From: Carposina sasakii
Lineage: Eukaryota > Arthropoda > Insecta > Lepidoptera > Carposinidae
Direction of reading: 5' to 3'
NCBI GenBank assembly: GCA_014607495.2
Contig: CP053161.1
Span: forward strand, 11,293,115 to 11,357,114
DNA length: 64,000 nucleotides
A program made the position numbers and the translations under genes. The notes beneath the pieces are model-generated. The model saw nothing but the letters and a program-made list of their open reading frames with translations, did no database searches and was not told the DNA's origin. Positions 54,174 to 64,000 of this stretch are shown piece after piece. Positions within the stretch are counted from its first letter, which is position 1, and every line of letters starts with the position of its first letter.

Positions 54174-54967
54174 TTTTTGACGTGAAACGTCTTTAAAATC
54201 GCGCCGACACATACGGGTACCAGGTTTAAAAACTGGACCGTAACGAAAAGGTCTATATCATCGTACCTTAATAATTAAAAAACTATTGGTCTTAGAAACA
54301 AAAATGTGGTGTAAATATTTCACTTATATAGTCAGCTCGCTGTTATGACATTGAGTTCGTGTCGGGGTCAAGCGGGGGGGCGGGGGAGGGATACTGCGAT
54401 AACTGTGCGAAACCGGCGCTCGCGCTTGTTTCTATTCAGTGTAACTCGTGACTCCGACTTTATAGCGTGGTGATTCTTTCGTGTGTTTGTCAAGTTTATT
54501 TGAACCGATTGATTTATACAAAAATAAGTGTAATTTGGACAGTATTTATATCTATACTAATATTATAAAGCTGAAGAGTTTGTTTGTTTGTTTGTTTGAA
54601 CGCGCTAATCTCAGGAACTACTGGTCTGATTTGAAAAATTCTTTCAGTGTTAGATAGCCCATTTACCAAGGAAGGCTACAGTCTATACAACAACCTGCCC
54701 GGCTTCGCACGGGTACAACGCCCCCTCACGCGGACGAAGTCGTGGGCGGCTGCTATTTAAAATAACCAGAAAGTGACAATAAATATATAAACATTTGCTA
54801 TGTATTTTATGTTTCTATTACGTACCTGTTCTTTTTTTATTAAAATACTTAAAACAGCGTCCATCTTGTTTTCATTTCAATCTTTTACTTTAAAAGCGAT
54901 TCGCTAACATAGACGTTTCACGTTAAAACCAACGGCCGTGTGCCCCGACACAGCCCCACCCGCTTTT
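54174..54967 (-). repeat. Right arm of the 794-bp near-identical inverted repeat pair
   Basis: The reverse complement of 42681-43474, with the same length and sharp edges. The arms point toward each other across about 10.7 kb that contains the complete pogo-like transposon, a MITE-A copy and several family D repeats. Differences seen by eye include GCGCTCGCGCTTG here versus GCGCTCATGCTTG (left arm reversed), CTGTGCGAAACC versus CTGTGTGAAACC, and one base in the G-run at about 54375. High identity means a recent duplication or continued gene conversion. Confidence 0.9.
54547..54753 (+). repeat. Nested lepidopteran repeat in right arm
   Basis: Counterpart of 42895-43101, starting CTATACTAATATTATAAAGC and ending GACGAAGTCGTGGGCGGCTG. 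It sits at the mirror-image position in the arm. The (GTTT)n microsatellite in it has the same length in both arms. Confidence 0.8.
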
Positions 54968-55105
54968 AAATGAGACATTAGCCAAATAAATAGATGGATA
55001 AAAAATTTCAAGTTCTGTGATAATAGTTCTCTGTTCTATATACATACCTACATAATTACATACGGATGTGTCCCGAGTCCCGAATTGAAGTAGCCAGAAC
55101 TTCAG

Positions 55106-55285
55106 AATCATAATGGAGTTCTCACAGCCACGTTTAGCTTAGCGGGGTTAGATGTAGATGATCCGGATCAGTGACAAGTCGCTGGTTTAATGCCCGAGGG
55201 AATGCCCGAGTTTCGTAGTCGACTCTTACGACATGCACGGAGGGAGATGCATCTGATATATTCTAGTAAATCCTAGTACAGGTAT
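55106..55285 (+). repeat. Interspersed repeat family D, copy 6
   Basis: GTTCTCACAGCCACGTTTAG, CTTAGCGGGGTTAGATGTAG, GATCAGTGACAAGTCGCTGG, GTAGTCGACTCTTACGACAT, GCACGGAGGGAGATGCATCT and GATATATTCTAGTAAATCCT. The best-preserved left half of the family. Confidence 0.8.
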
Positions 55286-56946
55286 TCTATAGTACCTAAT
55301 GTTTGTTCATACTGGCAGTTTTTACTTCAAACTCGATACTAACAAAAATTCAAATGTATCCGTTTATATTCCCCCAACACCATTCCCTCACGGTTCTATT
55401 TTTGAAGTTTGAAGAACTGGTTCAAAAACATAACACATTTAAAAAATAGTTGGTGTCTTACCTGAGCCGCACATTAAAATAGGGTTCCGTAAAGGACACA
55501 TCTGACGTTCACTAATAGTTTTAGATGTCAATACAAAAATATTCTTCGACATTTTAGAAATAACGCTATTAATGTTTTAAATTGAAAACTTACATAATAA
55601 AACTTGAATTTAATAATTTAACGTCAATACCTATTCAATAATTTTCAACTTGAAGCAGATTTTAATATAAATCTTGTGCATAAACGCGACAAAAACTTAT
55701 AAATAATATTTTTTCAGCAATCCTCCTACCGCATGTCGTACGTGCGAGTACCTCATACTTAAATGATGCCCAAAGGAACTCTAAAAACAGGAGCGAAATC
55801 CATGTATATTTGATATTTCTACATTCCGCATCCGTCCCTAACGTCAAACAAAAGTTACTCCATATGTCATTGTGTCAAGCAAACCCAATGCATTATGTAT
55901 TGTTTCCATTACACTACGGAAATTTAACATAAACTCAATGTTAATGTTGCCATGAATAAAATGCGATTTTTTAGTCAAGCCGGTCGAATGCCGTAAGCAT
56001 TGGTGCAATGGGCCTGCTTTTTATGGGAGTACTGATTTAGTTTTTCAGTTGGGATCGGCGCTAGTGCGTTTCTTATGTATTATATTATGTTGTGGTTTTG
56101 TTCTGATGTTAGCTTTATTTCGGCTGTGAGGTTAAAATTGTGTTATTTTTAAATTTAAAATTTGAAATGTTGATGTGATACCATTATTATTTTAATAAGT
56201 ACTATTGCAAGAAAGGCATGGTTTAAAAAATAGGACAAGATATCCCATAAGGTCAGCTGAACGTCTACATTGTGGCCTTTGCCTCTATTAACGAACTTCT
56301 TAGACTATTTTAATATCTATCTATAAATAAGATTTGCACATTTAAAACTAATATAAGAATTGATGACATGAATTTAAGTACCGAAAATCATATTTATTAC
56401 ATCATGAAGCTCATAAATAATCGCAATAAAAAATCCCTTTCAAAATGTTTTAAGATCTTCAAATTATGAACGAAAAATTTTACGTCATTTAAAAAAGTTC
56501 TCCCTTTTTAAACAAAAGCAATTGAAACATCTTTGAAATTGGAACCAGTTAATTCATTTACGAACTCGAGTTGGTAGCTAACTGTATCGACATTCGTACA
56601 AACAAGACTCAAAGTAGTCTTGTCTAAACAGAGCGTGATTTGCTATTCCGTATGTATGCTTGTTCGTGTTCAATATTTGTGTTTGTCGCCTAAGATAAAC
56701 TGAGCGTGCCAAGGCTTGTTCTCGGCTGGTCGAGCGACAATGACAGTTCGGTTGTGTACAATGATTTTTAGTGGGCTGTCTAAGTGAAAATTTTCTCACA
56801 TTATTTGCCTTGTCACTGTACGATGTCTATGAACATTTAAGACAACATTTTATACAAGTATTATGGTTAAGTTTTATGACGAAGACAAAATCTTCTGTTG
56901 AAAAAAAGTTATTATAAGATTCGTAAATTACCTTCATAAAATTTGC
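55286..56946. other. No recognisable feature
   Basis: No gene, RNA or mobile element could be supported. Confidence 0.4.
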
Positions 56947-56958
56947 TACTTCTATGTA

Positions 56959-57300
56959 TGAAAGCACGGTTTGCGAGAGGTAGTGAGTTCAAATCTCACT
57001 CGGGTAAATTTCACCTGAGATTTGATGATATTTATAATATAAAATATCTTGTTTAAGATAAATTTATAAGTCACTTATCCGTAATATAATCCGCTAGGAT
57101 ATGGTTGATCGTTTCATCTTTGTTTACCGAGATTTGGCTACTGTATAGCTATCGGAATGAAAAAATAACGTTGCCAAAAACGTAATGTAAAAGAGAGGGT
57201 AAAGTTCGTCATCCGAGTTAATTGACTCGATAGCTCAGTTGGTTAGAGTGAAAGCACGGTTTGCGGAGTTTAAAACTTATTTTCTTAATAATATTTATAA
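56959..57300 (+). mobile_element. SINE with tRNA halves in permuted order, 12-bp target duplication
   Basis: The 342-bp insert is bordered by a perfect 12-bp direct repeat, TACTTCTATGTA (56947-56958 and 57301-57312). It starts with the 3' half of a tRNA-like head: GAAAGCACGGTTTGCG (56960-56975), then GTGAGTTCAAATCTCAC (a T-arm with a 5-bp stem and a B-box-like GTTCAAATC), then TCGGGTAA. After about 200 bp of body comes the 5' half: GACTCGATAGCTCAGTTGG (57224 onward; A-box-like TAGCTCAGTTGG), TTAGAGT, and a second copy of GAAAGCACGGTTTGCG (57250-57265), then an AT-rich tail. ACTCGA of the 5' half can pair with TCGGGT of the 3' half as an acceptor stem. The likely origin is a transcript crossing a head-to-tail SINE dimer. 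I do not call it a functional permuted tRNA gene. Confidence 0.7.
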
Positions 57301-57312
57301 TACTTCTATGTA

Positions 57313-58732
57313 CATTTTATAGTTTATGATATTTCCATAGCAAATAGGTTTAGGTTACTGAACTGTACCTACTTATCAAATTTTTGAGATAAGGCTAAAT
57401 GTATACATCGGACAGTTACATAAAAATTAATTAACCTTTTAACTCGACAGAGAATTTCAAACTTGCTACCCATCCATAAATATCACTAAACACATCTGAG
57501 CATTTTAGGCAACTTAATTGCCTTTCAACATCCGTAACTCAATATTTGCTTGTCGCATTCCAAAAAAAGAAATCTCTGACCACCAACGCTGCGTTTTCTA
57601 ATTGTATGTCTTCGGTTCTATCCTGAGTATATTTCACCTCTTTGATTATACCTTACTGACATTTCAATTTGATATTCCTTATCACGTTCTAGAACATCGA
57701 TATAGTTTTGTATCGAACGATCTGCGTAATAAATGCAGCTGGCTGACATAGATCTAGTGCGGAGAAGATATTGAAAGAAATAAATTTTGTTGCTAACTTG
57801 TGTGTTCATTTTTTATTTAGAAGCATTGAACTGCCGCAGTAATACAGATTGAAAAGCACTTCCTTTGTTCTCTAGCTAAGCTGGTTCCATACCTGTATTA
57901 CCTTTATAATACTATTCTAGTCTGTGAGTATACGTTTCATCTTCAGGGAGGTTACCAAGAACTATTAAAACAGGATTCTTTACATAGGAGCCGCTAGTAT
58001 TAGCAACCACGGTATAACGTTACATTTTGCTTTCATAATGGAAACACTCTTGTATTAGGGAGTTTATAGTAATACTGATGCAAATTTTAGTAACCCAAGA
58101 ATATCTAACTACAATCTTATTACCAGTATATGATAAGTAGGCTGATAGATATGAACGAAATTAAATTTTATAAAGTGCCGAAACGTTAATGAAAACAAAA
58201 AACCTACAACTGCATTGACAACCTCTCTAAAAGTCGGTTGAGATGATAAAAAATTAAAAACTCTTACATGATTATACTAGTAATTTCGAAATGAGTCTTG
58301 TCATTAAGTATACGTACGTTAACTCAGTTTTGTTACATGAAACCAGACACCCCTAAAATGTCGTGTAGACGTTAGTAAACACTCTCCCATGTATAACTTA
58401 CATGCACATACGTGACTGAAAACTCTATCATCTAGAGACGTAATAATTGCCAAACTTCCTGTCTTAATGGAAATCTTAATTAATGTTTAAACTTTAGCTA
58501 TACCTTGTTAGCACTGTCTGGAGACAAGTATTCTTCATTATGCTGCGAAATAGTGGACTTTACAGTGGCAAATGTTGTTTGCGGTTTGTCCTTTGTACGT
58601 AGTTGTAATTGTTATTGCTACAATATGAGAGATATAAATAATAGCTGGTAATTTATGTAAGATACTATTACTGTTAACCTTTAATTGTTCCTTAAAATTA
58701 CTACTCATTTCTTCCATTTGTACTTCCTTCAA
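57313..58732. other. No recognisable feature
   Basis: AT-rich, without supported coding frames or repeat ends. Confidence 0.4.
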
Positions 58733-58734
58733 TA

Positions 58735-59655
58735 CGAGGGCTGTTTGATAAGTCCTTTTAAAAACTATTTGTAAAACCATTTTTCTGGTAAATGGCGTTA
58801 ACACTGGCAGGCACAATCTTTCAAATGAAGACTGTCAAAAATTCAGCAAAAAAAACCAAGTTTTTGTCAGTATAACCATTGTTTAACTGTGATCACTCGT
58901 AAATATTCAACAACTATGGAAAAAACTGAATTTCGTGCCGTTATAAAACATTTTTTTATGAAGGGTTGCAGTGCTGCCACAATAAAAACTGAACTTGATT
59001 CTGTTCATGGCACTAACGCACCAACGTTGCAGACTGTTTATAACTGGATAAATGATTTTAAACGTGGTCGGTCAAGCACATCTGATGCTCCACGCTCTGG
59101 TCGCCCAATCGAAGTCACTACTGAGGATGTTGTTGAAGAAGTCCATAATATTGTACTCGACGACCGCCGAGTGAAGGTGCGTGAAATAGCTGAGAACACA
59201 GGCATCTCCACTGAGCGAGTACATAAAATCCTGCATGAAGATTTGGGTATGACAAAGCTGTCTGCACGATGGGTGCCACGTTTGTTGACAATCGAACAAA
59301 AACACGAAAGAAAGCGAATTTCAAAACTGTGTTTGGATATGATGAAGCGTAATCCTCGGAATTTTTTGAGTCGATTTGTCACTGTGGACGAAACTTGCGA
59401 TTATTACCTATTCCCAAATCTGAAAAGATGGCTTGGAGGGCAAAAATTTTTGACAAATGAGGACTGCATCGCTGTTGTAAACGCCTATTTTGAAGACCTC
59501 GACAAAACGTAGTTTTTGGGGGGGATAAAAAAATTTGAAACTCGCTGGAACAAGTGTTTGGCCCTCAAAGGAGACTATGTTGAGAAATAAATGTAAATTG
59601 TTTAAAAAAAATAAAAAAAAATAACTTTTTAAAAGGACTTATCAAACAGCCCTCG
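58735..59655 (+). mobile_element. mariner element, internally deleted
   Basis: TA borders both ends (58733-58734, 59656-59657). The left terminus CGAGGGCTGTTTGATAAGTC (then CTTTTA) is mirrored exactly at the right (TAAAAGG, ACTTATCAAACAGCCCTCG), a 26-bp inverted repeat. The total of 921 bp is short for a mariner (usually about 1.3 kb), consistent with the deletion seen in the transposase. It is defective but could still be moved by a related transposase in trans because the ends are perfect. Confidence 0.92.
58916..59590 (+). pseudogene. mariner (DD34D) transposase, catalytic core deleted
   Basis: Mariner transposases bind the inverted ends and cut and paste the element at TA. The native start is probably the ATG at 58916 (MEKTEFRAVIKHFF); an ATG 27 bp upstream is also in frame. 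The N-terminal DNA-binding region is intact: TLQTVYNWINDFKRG, SGRPIEV (GRPR-like hinge), VKVREIAENTGISTERVHKI and WVPRLLT. The first catalytic Asp is present in FVTVDET, but the next residues join directly to DYYLFPNLKRWLGG, which normally follows the third Asp. About 120 residues containing the second and third Asp are gone. The usual Tyr before FLGGIKK is a TAG (59510-59512); the same frame then continues FETRWNKCLALKGDYVEK to TAA at 59588. It could encode a DNA-binding-only protein of about 198 residues. Confidence 0.92.
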
Positions 59656-59657
59656 TA

Positions 59658-61500
59658 TCTTATAGGTTTTCAATGAAGTTTCCTTAGTGATATTTACTCG
59701 TAATGAAGTAATTTCAAGACACATTTTCTTGCATAGAACGAAGCGGTTTAATTATTATATAATGTTATACTTTTATGCTCTAAGAATATGCACGCCTCTT
59801 TGAAAAGACTGTCCCAATCTAAACCCGTCGGTACATCTTAAAAGCAAATTACCCGTAACGCTTGACATATCATTCGGTACATTAATAACTAGTAATACAA
59901 TAGTTATTACAATACCAATTCGAGCAGGAAGCCAGTAAACCGATTATGTTGATCGCTCGTCAGTCAATGTGACATGAGCACAATCGATTGCATCGACTTA
60001 TGAGCAAGATATCGATATATCGATACTTATCTGACCGTTATTTTGAGCTGTCGGTTTTATGGGAACGACAATTTGGATATCGAGTCTTAATTTTCAAAAG
60101 AGAATGCGTGACTTTATCTTTTGGATATGTTTGAATATAAGTATAGTTTAATAAATTGGTTCGCAATTTTGCATACATATTGTATAAAATTGTAACTGGA
60201 AATCCTTCAACAACTACTTTATTAGTTTTCCTTTGAAAAGTCCAAAGTAAGTTCTTTGTCTACAAAATCGTAATCTAATAATCAAATATGGGGAATCTAC
60301 GAAAGTAACTTTGACTTTACTTGCATTTTACCTATCATACTTATGTTTATTGGCTAAGCTATTGATGTATGTGATAATTAAATAAAGTACCATCATATTT
60401 AAGCAGTAGAGTTTTTGCCATAAAGTTAATATATCTTCCGAGTTCATGCGTACCTATTATATTTGCATTGTTATTTATTGTAATAAACTTTCTTTAAGAT
60501 TAACTATCACAATTTCGTATTTAACTAGTTAAATCTAGTTAGTCAATTTGACAAATAATCATCAAAACATAAATCGAACACAATCAATGATCAGCGGGAA
60601 TCAGTAACTATGTTCATGATAAATAACTAAACCAAAACTTAAACTTAAAAATCCAAAAACGAAGCATAACACTTATCACCAAAAAATAAGTATCAGTTTT
60701 TTAACACAAACGTTTACATATACGTAGGTATTCAACATTAAAATAATTGGTTAAGACTTAAGACACTGATTCATATAAAAGATAGTATCAAGCAAGCTGT
60801 GATTTAAATAATTTGGCCATTTATTCACGACACATATTATGATTTGATGTTGACTTACATCTACTTTAAGATTGGTTCGTTTGGAATGGTTATACATAAT
60901 CTTATATGATGGCATGACCTTATGGTGTAGTTACCTAATTCTTATTGGTATGCTAAGTTAAGCTATGAGTAATCATGGTCTAGTACCTATATTTTAAATA
61001 AGTAAATAAAGGGACAACAATGAAGAAGGTATAAAAAAGGAGGTGGGACTATGAAGTGAGTCGTGTGGCAATCGTGAGGCCATGACGTCATGATAGGGGC
61101 GGAGCTTCAGCGACAGTGTAACGCAGAGCTGAAACCACACGCTTGTGCTCCGAAATGTAACCGCATTAAAATTACAAAGACACTAGCGCTTTTATCAGGG
61201 TACTTTTTTTTACTAAAACGTAGTATAATATTGCCATCTAGCGATGAGTAATAGCACTAGTAAAACAATCTTGAACCTTATTTATAATGAGCAAGTAGTT
61301 TGACTAGTAACTACAAGGTGGTTTCTATGTAAACGGGCGGGACTATAGTGTTCACTGCTCCCCTCGTACCTTCACCCCCGCTCCGCCGCACACGATTTTT
61401 GTATGAAAATATACTTAGCCGCTACTCCTCTTTTATTTCTTCTCCATGGTATCATTATATTGAGTAATATTTATATTTTAATATGCACGCAATGCATGTG
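59658..61500. other. No supported gene; one GC-richer patch
   Basis: Around 61030-61400 the base composition is less AT-rich, with GGTATAAAAAAGGAGG at 61029, GGGGCGGAGCTTC at 61098 and CCCCGCTCCGCCGCACACG at 61376. These resemble core-promoter elements (TATA, GC boxes), but no transcript or coding start can be tied to them, and GGACTATGAAGTGAG / GGACTATAGTGTTCACTG hint at a repeat instead. Confidence 0.3.
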
Positions 61501-61504
61501 ACTC

Positions 61505-61600
61505 GGTTAATGGGCTTATCAGTTATTATGTGACACATTGCTGTTATTTTGATTACATGACTCTCCATAAGGTCTGATCAGTTATTTGAAATTATGTGAG
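61505..61600 (+). repeat. MITE family A interior fragment
   Basis: GGGCTTATCAGTTATTATGT, GACACATTGCTGTTATTTTG, ATTACATGACTCTCCATAAG and GTCTGATCAGTTATTTGAA match the middle of MITE-A at 28.5 kb (TGACTTATTGGTTATTCTGT, GACACATTGCTGTTTTTTGG). Neither terminus is present. Confidence 0.65.
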
Positions 61601-61624
61601 CGCTACTTTTTTTATAGATATTTA

Positions 61625-61775
61625 TAAAACTCACTCGGCTTTGCCATATAGCGGCAGTCGGCCTAGGAGTAGGCCGAGAACTCGCTTCGATTCTTCCAGG
61701 GTGGACGGACGTGGCCCGGTAAAGGGAATTCTGGATGCAGCATAAAGGAGGCCTTTGACTAGCAGTGGTTACAAC
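61625..61775 (+). pseudogene. LINE (RTE-type) C-terminal remnant
   Basis: GGCCTAGGAGTAGGCCGAGA, ACTCGCTTCGATTCTTCCAG, GGTGGACGGACGTGGCCCGG then CATAAAGGAGGCCTTTGACT and AGCAGTGG. The last part reads KEAFD-stop-QW, comparable with GEAYVQQW at the end of the RTE protein at 17.5 kb. Other frames are broken. Assigned by this end motif only. Confidence 0.5.
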
Positions 61776-63416
61776 ATTTTTTTAAAACTCTAGTTGAAAG
61801 TTAAAAGTAATGTCACAAAAATTCGAACAAAATAACTCTTGTATGCGCGGTGGCGTTTGATTATATTTATACGATGATTAACATGATAAATGGACATCAT
61901 TATAACTGTTGATTTGTTTTGATTAGGGTTATTTAGTTTATATGGCAATAATTTCAACACTTTTTAAAAGAGTGGGTTTTAGCATTTGGCAGACATTTTC
62001 TGATTAGATCGATGAGAAGAAATTGCACGTTTTAGGTAATTTATGTGCATTTTTACATGTTATCTTTTTTCTGTAATGAAGTGCGGCTACTACTGGAAAC
62101 TACTGATATTATCATTGAAGAAAATATACAAAGGGTTACCAGTTAAAGTTACTAGGTTTTCTGGTCGCCTCTGTTGATCCTGGCACACAGGAATTGCAGA
62201 GGCGGGAATGAGTGGTGGGCCAATCCCGGTAAGGATTACCATAATCCTCACCGCATTTTCCAGCATGTGAAATCCACTGCTTAGTGGTTTAATGACCTCT
62301 ACTGCGACCAGTTGGATATGGCCTGCATCTAGAAAAGACCCGTGACCATATTAGTACGTACTAAATAGATTTTTTCCATAACTTAACAAGACAGAAATTG
62401 ACATAATTTCCATATCCCTCGTTCCCACTGGCTTTGACCTGAAACATCTTCATTTTTGCTCAGAATTGGTGCACGACATGCGAGTTGTTGATTCTTGATT
62501 GCAACTGCGTTTAGCCTCCGTCATTACCTGTTCAATGTTAGGCGGTGTGCACATGGATTTTCGCAAACCTTGGATGGAAGAAATAATTATCTGCCATTTT
62601 ATACACGTACACGGCAGATATATGCTATATCTAGGTATAGCATAGCGTTTTATATAGTTATATAATTTTAGTAAGGCATTGAAAATCATTCATAATTATT
62701 TTATTTCTTATAATTCATAACAATGTACTTACTTAATTTAAATACCAAATAATGAAATCTGAAAATAACAAATATACTCATTATTAAACTTGAAGATCTG
62801 TACTCAACTTGTGTGTATGAGCCTTGCCTTACACGACCAGGCTATCATTAACCGTTCAGCTTGGGATTTATTCCGTCATGGACGGTTCCCTTACGCAATT
62901 ATCTGCGATCTCCCCATTGTTGTCGAAATTTAAAACAAATTTCCTGTACATTTCAGATGTAGGGGGTCGCTTTTACTGGTGTGCTCGCTGTTTGGCTGGA
63001 TCGAACTAAAATGATCAAGATATTACCGGATTAACTGGTTATAACTGCAAACTGTACAGTACATAAGCCTTTGTTTACAATTCACGTCGAAATATAAATA
63101 AATTGTAATTGTAACACATTAACAAACATTTGTTCAAAATATCTGCCTACCCCTATGGGGCATACAGGTTAGATTGTATTATAAACAAAGTTGGAAAACA
63201 CGATTATCTGGAATAAAATAGACAGACAACAAAATATTGCCAAATTCATTCTCCATTCAAAAAGATTTCCTGTATTGTTAAAGAAAAATTTGAACTAAAC
63301 ATAACATAATCCTTTTCCTAGCTTATCCCGGTAAGTAGAATTTTGATTCATAAATAAGAAGATAATAAAATAAGAATTTCGTAGAAATACTAAACGTAAA
63401 ACAGTGGCAAGGTGAA
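61776..63416. other. No supported gene
   Basis: A GC-richer block at 62155-62345 (CTGTTGATCCTGGCACACAG, GGCCAATCCCGGTAAGGATT) may be a decayed repeat. Short open frames on both strands show nothing recognisable. Confidence 0.35.
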
Positions 63417-63752
63417 TTGCTACCAACCCGCATTTTTCTGCTTGCCAAATTGGATAAGCACTGTAATTACTCGATGGCTGTATGGCATGTAGACGGGTTT
63501 ATGAGACGGAACCATACGGGAGGACAGCAAACATTTACATGGCGAAAGACCAGCAGAATATACGAGTTTTCATTTCGTGTAACACGATTTGCCACTGCAA
63601 TTCCTGTGCCTGGATCAACGGAGGCATCCAGAAAAATTCACATCGTATCGAAATTCCGGGAACATAAAAGCGACTATACAGAGTTAAAACTAATAGAAAT
63701 AACAGAATGTGAAATAGAAGATATGTTTAATATTAAATTAAGAAATTATTAA
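63417..63752 (+). CDS. Unrecognised 111-codon open frame
   Basis: I cannot identify this frame. It ends ECEIEDMFNIKLRNY and contains no membrane segment or motif known to me. A second overlapping frame (63482-63667) is open at the same place, and the sequence CNTICHCNSCAW in that frame is Cys-rich, so a frameshifted relic is possible. There are no clear splice signals. It could be chance, a transposon relic or part of an exon. Confidence 0.15.
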   Translation: MLPTRIFLLAKLDKHCNYSMAVWHVDGFMRRNHTGGQQTFTWRKTSRIYEFSFRVTRFATAIPVPGSTEASRKIHIVSKFREHKSDYTELKLIEITECEIEDMFNIKLRNY

Positions 63753-63770
63753 TAAAGAAATGGAAAAAAT

Positions 63771-63806
63771 TCCTCACCCGAGTGGGAATCGAATTGAATT
63801 ATATTA
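63771..63806 (-). repeat. SINE head fragment (T-arm/B box)
   Basis: On the reverse strand CAATTCGATTCCCACTCGGG then TGAGGAATT. Compare GAGTTCAAATCTCACTCGGG then TAAATTTC in the permuted SINE at 57.0 kb. Only the 3' half of the tRNA-like head is present. Confidence 0.55.
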
Positions 63807-63841
63807 AATTAAGCTCTTTTGGGATAATGTGCTAGGCTATA

Positions 63842-64000
63842 CAGGATGTAAGTGGCAACCAGGCAAATATTGATATGCTGACTTTGTATTCTAAAGGGAA
63901 ATTCACAGTAAAATTTCGTCAGATTTTTTAAATTTTCAGGACTAAATTGTTGTAGTCGTTAAAAATAAAAGAAAAACAAAAGACTGATAAAGCCGAGTTT
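63842..64000 (-). mobile_element. MITE family A, copy 4, inverted and cut by the window end
   Basis: TA at 63840-63841, then CAGGATGTAAGTGGCAACCA, GGCAAATATTGATATGCTGA. This matches the right end of the family reversed (CAGGGTGTTTGTGACAGCCA, GGCAAATATTGATATGGCGA). The interior is more diverged, and the other terminus lies beyond the window. Confidence 0.7.

Noticed and set aside
42681..54967. Polinton/Maverick virus-like transposon, suggested by long terminal inverted repeats spaced 10.7 kb apart
   Set aside because: No DNA polymerase B, integrase, protease or capsid-like frames occur between the arms; the interior is ordinary repeat-rich DNA.
57224..57265. Functional tRNA gene from GACTCGATAGCTCAGTTGG
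   Set aside because: Only the 5' half is present here; the 3' half lies upstream with a duplicated 16-bp segment and the whole sits inside a target duplication, which fits a SINE.
61029..61390. Host promoter suggested by TATAAAAAAG and GC boxes
   Set aside because: No start site, transcript or coding frame can be linked to it, and the surrounding motifs appear partly repeated.

Overview
This is AT-rich, intron- or intergenic-type DNA from an insect, almost certainly a moth or butterfly (Lepidoptera). The evidence is the repeat content: several dispersed copies of the short repeat with the core CGCGACTTCGTCCGCGTGG, RTE-type LINE tails ending in (TGATGA)-like runs, tRNA-derived SINE heads, short tails ending in an ATGT microsatellite, and many TA-flanked miniature inverted-repeat elements (MITEs). 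I recognise no host protein-coding gene, rRNA, functional tRNA or CRISPR array. The recognisable coding sequence is transposon-derived.

Layout. 1-7.3 kb is mostly featureless, with one RTE tail remnant near 4.7 kb. 7.3-10.2 kb holds three copies of the 'CGCGTGG' repeat; one is split by an 896-bp TA-flanked element with ~95-bp inverted termini that itself carries a CR1/Jockey-type reverse transcriptase fragment. 13.4-18.3 kb holds a MITE-B copy, a snapback hairpin, a TTAA-flanked piggyBac-type MITE and a 5'-truncated RTE insertion with a 12-bp target duplication. 21.5-24.1 kb holds a tRNA-derived SINE, a 49-bp-stem hairpin and a ~600-bp tandem/inverted repeat array. 27.6-28.8 kb holds two MITEs. 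33-37.8 kb is a nest: a GC-rich-ended, TAA-flanked element contains one MITE-B and one MITE-A only 8 bp apart. 38.9-41.0 kb is a decayed pogo-like transposon carrying an RTE insertion. 42.7-55.0 kb is bounded by two 794-bp inverted copies that look about 99% identical and that enclose an apparently complete 2,967-bp pogo-like transposon at 44.1-47.1 kb. 57 kb holds a SINE whose tRNA halves are in reversed order. 58.7-59.7 kb is a mariner element with a deleted catalytic core.

How the parts relate. The best-preserved gene is a 636-codon pogo-type DDE transposase with a C-terminal PHD-like finger, between 25-bp terminal inverted repeats and TA target duplications. It could supply transposase in cis. 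The neighbouring decayed pogo element has similar but distinct ends and keeps only the N-terminal part of its transposase. MITE families A and B share the terminal octamer ACAGGGTG but have different interiors, so one unseen transposase may mobilise both. RTE remnants occur as a 5' piece, 3' tails and a 5'+3' fusion, as expected of internally deleted LINE copies.

The observations I rate most worth following are the large near-identical inverted pair, the permuted tRNA-headed SINE with its own target duplication, the complete pogo-PHD element, and the long hairpin at 22.6 kb. Family names rest on motif recognition by eye; boundaries marked approximate were not computed.
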